Origin: Ostreococcus mediterraneus
Lineage: Eukaryota > Chlorophyta > Mamiellophyceae > Mamiellales > Bathycoccaceae
Assembly (NCBI GenBank): GCA_012295225.1
Contig: WMKK01000003.1
Coordinates: 186,001 to 250,000, forward strand
Reading direction: 5' to 3'
Length of the DNA stretch: 64,000 bases
Part shown: positions 58,957 to 64,000 of the stretch, in pieces
Layout of the letters: every line of letters begins with the position of its first letter
Position numbering within the stretch: the first letter of the stretch is position 1
Program-made: the position numbers and the translations under genes
Notes under the pieces: model-generated
The model's input: the letters and a program-made list of their open reading frames with translations, nothing else
The model's database searches: none
What the model was told of the DNA's origin: nothing

Positions 58957-61362
58957 CTAAAGCTTGAGCGACGATCGATTCGTGGTGCCATCTGATTTGC
59001 TCTTCTTCTTTGCTGCAGGTCCGCCTCGCGCGGCGTCGGCGTCTTTGGCGTCTTGTAACATTCCAAATACTTTACTCGATTTGGAAAATTCAGACTTGGA
59101 CCGTCCGCCGGCGGGCGCCGCGGCCAACATCGACACCTTGGGCGCCTTGCGCGTAAAGCCTGCATCCTCTGCAGCCTTGTTCTGAGCCTCGCGTTCGCGA
59201 TCGCGTTTGGACTTGACGCGGTCTTTTTCTTCGCGCACGGCTTTGGACTTGCGCTTGCGCTTGGCGCGACCAGCCTTGCGCTCTTCCTTCGTGAGCTCTT
59301 CGTCCACCTTGATCGCTCCAGCGGCGGAACCGCGGACGCCACCCTTGCCATCGCCGCCTGTAAAGATTTCTTCCGGTGCTTTTCGCTGCTCCTCGTTGAA
59401 TGCCAAGGGAACTTCATCACCCGCGGCTCGGATCTCCAACTGTCGCGTGATTCGCTCTTCGATATCTCTCGGCTCTTCGACTTTGTGCACTTGGGACAAT
59501 TGATCGAGACGATATGACAACAGCGCCCAAAGCTTTTTAGCCTCGGCGACGAGTGGATCTTCCTTCTCACCGAGCGCGACGCCTACTTTTTGTTTCATGT
59601 ACTCATCGGCATAGATATCACCCAATCCCTTGGCTGATTTCGTATCATCAAGCTGCGGGGCTTCTCTGCGTTCGCGCTCTTCGACGGGCTCCACGCGCTC
59701 GACGTCGTCAAATCGACCTTCGATGATTCGTTGTTTGATGAGATCTTCCAACTTTTGCGTGATTTCTTCGCTGATCACTGGCGCTGGTGCCATGACGTGC
59801 TCAAACTCTAGGTCGGTCTCGAGCGCACTATTCAAAGGTCGCTGCTTTGCGCTCGCTTCACCCTTGAGCACCCACGTCTTGTCGCCGATGGCTGACGCCT
59901 CGAGCTTGTCTATTTGACGCGCAAGCTTTTCTTGTTGAATCTGGAACGCAGATTTCGGCCCATCGCGTTTAACATCCCCTCCGTCGCTTTCATCGTCGTC
60001 AGACTCGCTCATGCCTTCTTCCTCTTGTGCACGCGCGAGTTCGGCATCCAAGTCTGCTTCGAGCTTTCTGTCCAATTCGTCGAGTTCTTCGTCGTCTTCG
60101 CCTCCGAACGCAAGCTCCTCATCATCTTCTTCGTCCTCCTCGTCCTCGGCGTACTCATCGTCGTCATCGTCGTGACGTTCTATTCCTCGGTTACCCGCGA
60201 TTCCAGTTTCGATCTCTCCTTGAACGTCGTCTTCAGAATCATCTTGTTCCTCGTCCGTGTCCTCGTCGTCGTCCTTCTCGTCGCCTTCGAGCTGGTTGAA
60301 CATATCCTCCTCTTCATCGCTCAATTCATTCAACTCCATCTCGTTCGCCGCGCCTAGTTTACCACCCTTCGTGCCCCCGAGTGGTTTACCTTTGTGTTTA
60401 CCAAAGAAATCGTCAAACATCAAGTCTTGTGCCTTTTTACCCTTGTTGGTCTTTTTCATCTTTTTCGCGCGCGCGCTCGTGCTCACGCCGGCGAGTTTCG
60501 CGGTGTACGCCAACGCGTCGTCGAGATCGTCCTCGTCGTCATCCTCGTCGTCGTCATCACTTTCACTCATGTCGCGATAAATATCATTCTCTTCATCCGA
60601 CTCGTCGTCATCTGAATTATCCGCGCCATCATCGTCGTCTTCGTCTTCGCCAGAGCCGCCGCCGGTTCCGCGCCGCCGTCCCTCTTCCTCCTCGGCGTCG
60701 TCCAAAAAGTTCTCCATATCATCCAAACTAAACATCCCAGGATTTTTGAAAAACTTCCCCGTGCGATCACTTCCACTAGACTTCTTCCCACTCTTCGCCC
60801 GCGCGTCGTCGTGATCGGAATCATCCAAAGCGTCGTCGTCTTCCTCTTCCTCTTCGCTCGCGTCCGAGTCGTCGTCGTCGTCTTCACCATCCTCCTCCGA
60901 CCCACTCCCACTTCGATCTCCATCAATCACCACATCAAACAACGTACTCACATCCACCTCTCCACTCGCGCCAAGCTTCCCCAACGCCTTCACCTCGCGC
61001 TTACACGCTCTCAACACCGGCGCGCACTGCGCGTCCAGTTGCGTCCACACCTGCTCGGCGTCGCACCCCTCGACGACAAACTCTTCGCCATCGAGCGGCA
61101 GCACCTCGCCCACCGCCGTCGCATTCGCCGCGGCTGACGTCAATCTATCAAACAGCGCGCGCATGGCGCGCACCGCACAGCGCTTCGCGTCGCTCTCGGC
61201 GTCGGCATCGCCGCGCGCGAACGCGGCGCCATCGCGTCCGCCCTCGCGTCGCACATCCTCGCGCAGCGCGCGCGCCCAGTGCGCGTCGGGCGCGTCGGCG
61301 CGCGTCGGCGCGGATGCGGCGCCATCGGCACCGCCCGTGCGCGCGCGCGTCGCGCGAGGCAT
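58957..61362 (-). CDS. MPP10: MPP10, U3 snoRNP subunit
   Basis: Single exon of 801 residues. MPP10 joins the small-subunit processome and is needed for 18S rRNA cleavages. Sequence shows a long acidic Asp/Glu/Ser central region typical of MPP10, then FFKNPGMFSLDDMENFLDDA, a signature of the family, GDIYADEYMKQKVGVALGEK, KLWALLSYRLDQLSQVH, and a basic C-terminus (RKAGRAKRKRKSKAVREEKD). Length agrees with MPP10 from other eukaryotes. The very acidic stretches probably bind basic partners such as IMP3 and IMP4. The ATG at 61362 lies at the left end of the divergent promoter shared with ribosomal protein L35. Confidence 0.92.
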   Translation of the reverse strand: MPRATRARTGGADGAASAPTRADAPDAHWARALREDVRREGGRDGAAFARGDADAESDAKRCAVRAMRALFDRLTSAAANATAVGEVLPLDGEEFVVEGCDAEQVWTQLDAQCAPVLRACKREVKALGKLGASGEVDVSTLFDVVIDGDRSGSGSEEDGEDDDDDSDASEEEEEDDDALDDSDHDDARAKSGKKSSGSDRTGKFFKNPGMFSLDDMENFLDDAEEEEGRRRGTGGGSGEDEDDDDGADNSDDDESDEENDIYRDMSESDDDDEDDDEDDLDDALAYTAKLAGVSTSARAKKMKKTNKGKKAQDLMFDDFFGKHKGKPLGGTKGGKLGAANEMELNELSDEEEDMFNQLEGDEKDDDEDTDEEQDDSEDDVQGEIETGIAGNRGIERHDDDDDEYAEDEEDEEDDEELAFGGEDDEELDELDRKLEADLDAELARAQEEEGMSESDDDESDGGDVKRDGPKSAFQIQQEKLARQIDKLEASAIGDKTWVLKGEASAKQRPLNSALETDLEFEHVMAPAPVISEEITQKLEDLIKQRIIEGRFDDVERVEPVEERERREAPQLDDTKSAKGLGDIYADEYMKQKVGVALGEKEDPLVAEAKKLWALLSYRLDQLSQVHKVEEPRDIEERITRQLEIRAAGDEVPLAFNEEQRKAPEEIFTGGDGKGGVRGSAAGAIKVDEELTKEERKAGRAKRKRKSKAVREEKDRVKSKRDREREAQNKAAEDAGFTRKAPKVSMLAAAPAGGRSKSEFSKSSKVFGMLQDAKDADAARGGPAAKKKSKSDGTTNRSSLKL

Positions 61363-61744
61363 CGTGCGCGGCGACGTTCGAGGCGGCTGACGACTGGCGA
61401 TGGACGGCGCCGCCGGCGCGCGCGCCGACGCGGGCGGTCACAGTACTGTGGACCGCATAGCGCTATACGTGTGTAACCTAACGGGAGTTTTCGTACGGTG
61501 GGTATGTCTTGCCCATGGCGTGTTACATGAGCAAATCGTGCGTGTATTTGTATGGGTGATGCATCGTCTTCTGCGTATGTACAGTACGAGTATCGTGAAC
61601 CCCACCGGACATCGAGGGGGTACGCTCTGAGTCGTGATTGCACCAGGGTATAGGGTGATAAAAACCCGTGGACCGCCCGACACCGAAGACGTCGCATCGC
61701 GACGCCCCTCGTTCCGTCTTTTCAAGCCTCGGCTTCGAGACACG
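61363..61744. promoter_or_regulatory. Divergent promoter of MPP10 and ribosomal protein uL29/L35
   Basis: The 382 bp between the two ATGs are AT-richer in the middle, about 61440-61640. GTGGACCGC occurs at 61450-61458 and again near 61669, and pyrimidine-rich sequence (TCTTTTCAAGCCTCGGCTT) precedes the L35 ATG, reminiscent of a 5' oligopyrimidine tract. Joint control of two ribosome-production genes is inferred. Confidence 0.45.
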
Positions 61745-62572
61745 ATGGGTACGTGCGCTGAACTCGTTCGCTTCGCGCGGTGGTGTTGATACTCGTCGCG
61801 TCTTCGCGTGCGTCGCGCGTCGGGGCGCGCGGCGATGCGCGTTGGGCGCGGGCGCGGCGGTGGCGCGCGCGATCGCGGATGGCGCGCTCGAGGGTTCGCG
61901 CGGTGCTGCGCGCGACGTCTGGAGGTCGCGGTGGCGCGCGCGCGGGGACGCGGCGCGTGGATGCGCGCGCGTGGATGCGTGGAAATGTGTTGCATCGCGC
62001 GCGTTCGGTCGTCGAGCGGTCGGCGGCGCGTGGCGCGCGCGGCGTGGGCGTGGGCGTTGGGATTTGTTAAAGCCCTAACGTGCGCCATGCGGCGAGCTTC
62101 GGGTGTGGGTCGGCGCGCGACGCGGTGCCTCTGCGGCGCGCGTGCGAGTGATTTCATGGACGCGCGTACTGACGTTTTTGTTCCTTTTCTTTTACCGCAC
62201 ACAGTTCACCTTCGATGCCATGAACTTCGTACGCAATCCAAGAGCGAGTTGATGCAAGCGCTCAAGGAGTACAAGCAAGAGCTCGCGGCGTTGCGCGTCG
62301 CTAAGGTCACCAACGGTGCCCCGGGCAAGTTGAGCAAGATCAAGAGTGTGCGTCTTGCGATTGCGCAAACGTTGACGGTTATCCGTCAAAACCAGCTCAA
62401 GTCTTTGCGTGAAGCGTACTCTGGGAGCAAGTACTTGCCGCTCGACCTCCGCACGAAGAAGACGCGCGCGATTCGCCGCGCGTTGACCAAGTCCGAGAAG
62501 GGCGCGAAGACTGTTCGCCAAGCGAAGAAGGACGCCGCGTTCCCCCAACGAAAGTACGCCCTCAAGGCGTAA
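61745..62572 (+). CDS. RPL35: Ribosomal protein uL29 (eukaryotic L35), cytosolic
   Basis: The first coding exon is just ATGG (61745-61748), followed by an intron with donor GTACGT, CTGACG and acceptor CACAG (61749-62204); exon 2 is 62205-62572. The joined protein is 123 residues, exactly the length of animal and plant L35: [20 protein letters not shown], then [39 protein letters not shown] and the C-terminal [10 protein letters not shown]. uL29 sits near the peptide exit tunnel and contacts the signal-recognition particle. An intron right after the start codon is a common design in ribosomal protein genes. The polypyrimidine stretch before the acceptor is strong. Divergent from MPP10. Confidence 0.95.
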
Positions 62573-62720
62573 TTTCTACATAGAAATGAAATCTTAGTTT
62601 GGGTGTCCGGGTTAGCGAGAGAAAGTTTGTAATGAGAAGCAGGTGGTTTCTTTAAAAATATGAAATTAAATGCGCTATGTGTTGCGACTAGTGCGCGTGG
62701 AACGAATGAATCAATCAATT

Positions 62721-63992
62721 TCACGCGGCTTTGCTATCTTCTTCCGTCGTGGCTGGGGCGTTCTTCTTCGCCTCTTCCTCGGCGAATTCCTTCAACAACT
62801 CTTCTTGCCGTTTTGACAGGTGGCTCGGCGTAGAAACGCCGAATCGAATGAACAAATCTCCCACGAGTGCGGTGCCGAGGACGGGAAGACCGCGACCACG
62901 CAAACGCAGCTGATCACCGTGCTGAGTGGCTTTGCGAACTTTGACCTCAACATCGCCATCGAGCGTTGGGGCTTTCACCGTGCCGCCGAGCGCGGCGGTG
63001 GCAAACGGAATGTCAACGCTCGTCACTAAATCTGGACCTACACGTCGGAATCGCGGATCCATGACGACCTGAACGTTGATATATAAACTTCCGACGCGAC
63101 CACCGACGCCTTTAATGCCTTCCCCAGGTACGCGCAATCGTTGACCGTCCTCGACGCCCTTTGGAATGTCCACCTTGACGTCACGCGCGGCGTGCGTCTC
63201 ACGCTTACCTCGAACACTCATTACAGTTTCAGGAATATTTATCTCGCGATTGACTCCACGCCTAACGTCGTCGAGCGTGATTTGGATGTTCGCTTGAATG
63301 TCTCTCGCACCACCTCTTCCGCCACCAAAGAAATCTTGTAAGACTTCCTCGAAAGGATCAAAGCCTTGGCCGCCTCCGCCTTGGTAAAATCCGCTAAAGC
63401 CACCTTGGCCGCCAAAGTCTTGGAATCCACTGAACCCACCACCAGCTCCTCCTCCACCACCGCTTTCCATGCTCTCATAGTTGGCGTGCCCGACTTGGTC
63501 GTACGTGCTTCGCGTCTTGGCGTCTCGCAATACTTCGTACGCCTTTTGCACTTCTTGGAATCGCTTCTCCGTTTCTTCATCACCTTTGTTCGTGTCGGGG
63601 TGATACTTTTTCGCGAGCGCGTAATATGCCTTTTTTACATCTCCCGCACTCGCGCCTCGGTCGACGCCAAGAATCTCGTAATAGCTTTTATTCCCCGCCG
63701 CGAACGCGGACGCCGAGCTCGAGCGAAAGCCTCTCGCGGCGCCACGCGAACCCTTCGCACGCATATCCACTCTCGACGCCGAGCTCGCCAACACTTCACG
63801 TATTGACCTCACACCCGTCATCGCCGCCATCCCCGCGTTGGCGCCTACTTGGAATCCCCGAGACGTGGTCGACGCCACGCCGCCCGTCGACGCCCGCCTC
63901 GCCAATCCATCCCCGACGACCCACGTCGTTGTCACGCCGTGCACACTCGCCGCCCGCCGCGCGCTTTCAATCACCCGATGTATCATCCGCAT
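62721..63992 (-). CDS. Mitochondrial-type DnaJ (HSP40) lacking the zinc-finger domain
   Basis: Single exon of 423 residues. An ~100-residue Arg/Ser/Ala-rich leader without acids suggests mitochondrial import. The J domain is complete (SYYEILGVDRGASAGDVKKA, HPD in KKYHPDTNKG), followed by a Gly/Phe-rich region and two beta-domains for substrate binding (IQITLDDVRRGVNREINIPE; VKVDIPKGVEDGQRLRVPGE). The four CxxCxGxG motifs of type I DnaJ are absent between them, so it is type II by structure though its leader and overall plan resemble mitochondrial type I DnaJ/TID1. It should stimulate HSP70. Ends in a short acidic and Ala/Lys tail. The start at 63992 lies 9 bp from the window edge, so a longer N-terminus is possible. 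Confidence 0.87.
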   Translation of the reverse strand: MRMIHRVIESARRAASVHGVTTTWVVGDGLARRASTGGVASTTSRGFQVGANAGMAAMTGVRSIREVLASSASRVDMRAKGSRGAARGFRSSSASAFAAGNKSYYEILGVDRGASAGDVKKAYYALAKKYHPDTNKGDEETEKRFQEVQKAYEVLRDAKTRSTYDQVGHANYESMESGGGGGAGGGFSGFQDFGGQGGFSGFYQGGGGQGFDPFEEVLQDFFGGGRGGARDIQANIQITLDDVRRGVNREINIPETVMSVRGKRETHAARDVKVDIPKGVEDGQRLRVPGEGIKGVGGRVGSLYINVQVVMDPRFRRVGPDLVTSVDIPFATAALGGTVKAPTLDGDVEVKVRKATQHGDQLRLRGRGLPVLGTALVGDLFIRFGVSTPSHLSKRQEELLKEFAEEEAKKNAPATTEEDSKAA

Positions 63993-64000
63993 TGGGACCG

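Noticed and set aside
61440-61680. Possible tRNA or small RNA in the MPP10/L35 spacer
   Set aside because: No cloverleaf, B box or C/D and H/ACA boxes could be identified by eye.

Overview
The window looks like nuclear DNA of a picoplanktonic green alga of the Mamiellophyceae, most likely Ostreococcus. The grounds are high GC with CG-dinucleotide-rich spacers, very dense packing (33 protein genes in 64 kb, alternating strands, spacers often under 200 bp), few short introns, and a mix of plastid-targeted proteins (ALB3, porphobilinogen deaminase, DHDPS, PGDH, a TRCF-like helicase) with ordinary eukaryotic ones. No rRNA, tRNA, CRISPR array, transposon or virus-like element was recognised. Thirteen introns were placed by joining reading frames. 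Almost all have a GTRCGT-like donor and a CTGAC or CTAAC branch-point-like motif about 20-45 nt before the AG.

Layout. 1-14.5 kb: a HARE-HTH/Agenet chromatin protein cut by the left edge (-), a 1.2 kb CG-rich spacer, a 1,205-residue Ala/Lys-rich repeat protein with a plastid-type N-terminus (+), organellar ribosomal protein bL32 (-), ALB3 insertase (+), a DOT1-like methyltransferase (-), a small membrane protein (-), an MDR oxidoreductase (+), an aldo/keto reductase (-) and a thioredoxin (+). 14.5-31 kb: a golgin-like coiled-coil protein, a giant DUF4062/STAND/WD40 protein and porphobilinogen deaminase (all -), a p24 cargo receptor (+), a U-box-like plus NFX1-type R3H protein (-) and a MYB factor (+). 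31-46 kb: TRAP-alpha (+), aspartate aminotransferase (-), a HORMA meiotic-type protein (+), a TRCF-like helicase (-), a CCCH/FG protein (-), an orphan (+), dihydrodipicolinate synthase (+) and phosphoglycerate dehydrogenase (+). 46-64 kb: a DEMETER-type DNA demethylase carrying a J-like segment (+), an orphan (-), a PX protein (+), the selenocysteine elongation factor eEFSec (-), a GNAT (+), a DUF89-FBPase fusion (-), a cyclic-nucleotide-binding K+ channel (-), MPP10 (-), ribosomal protein uL29/L35 (+) and a mitochondrial-type DnaJ (-).

Shared themes: chromatin and DNA modification (HARE-HTH/Agenet, DOT1-like, DEMETER-like, HORMA); plastid amino acid and tetrapyrrole synthesis; secretory pathway (p24, TRAP-alpha, golgin); ribosome production (MPP10 and L35 share one divergent promoter). 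The most unusual items are the Ala/Lys repeat protein with sticker-like repeats, the DUF89-FBPase fusion, the STAND-WD40 protein lacking the P-loop lysine, and the palindrome TACCGGTA found in four tail-to-tail spacers.
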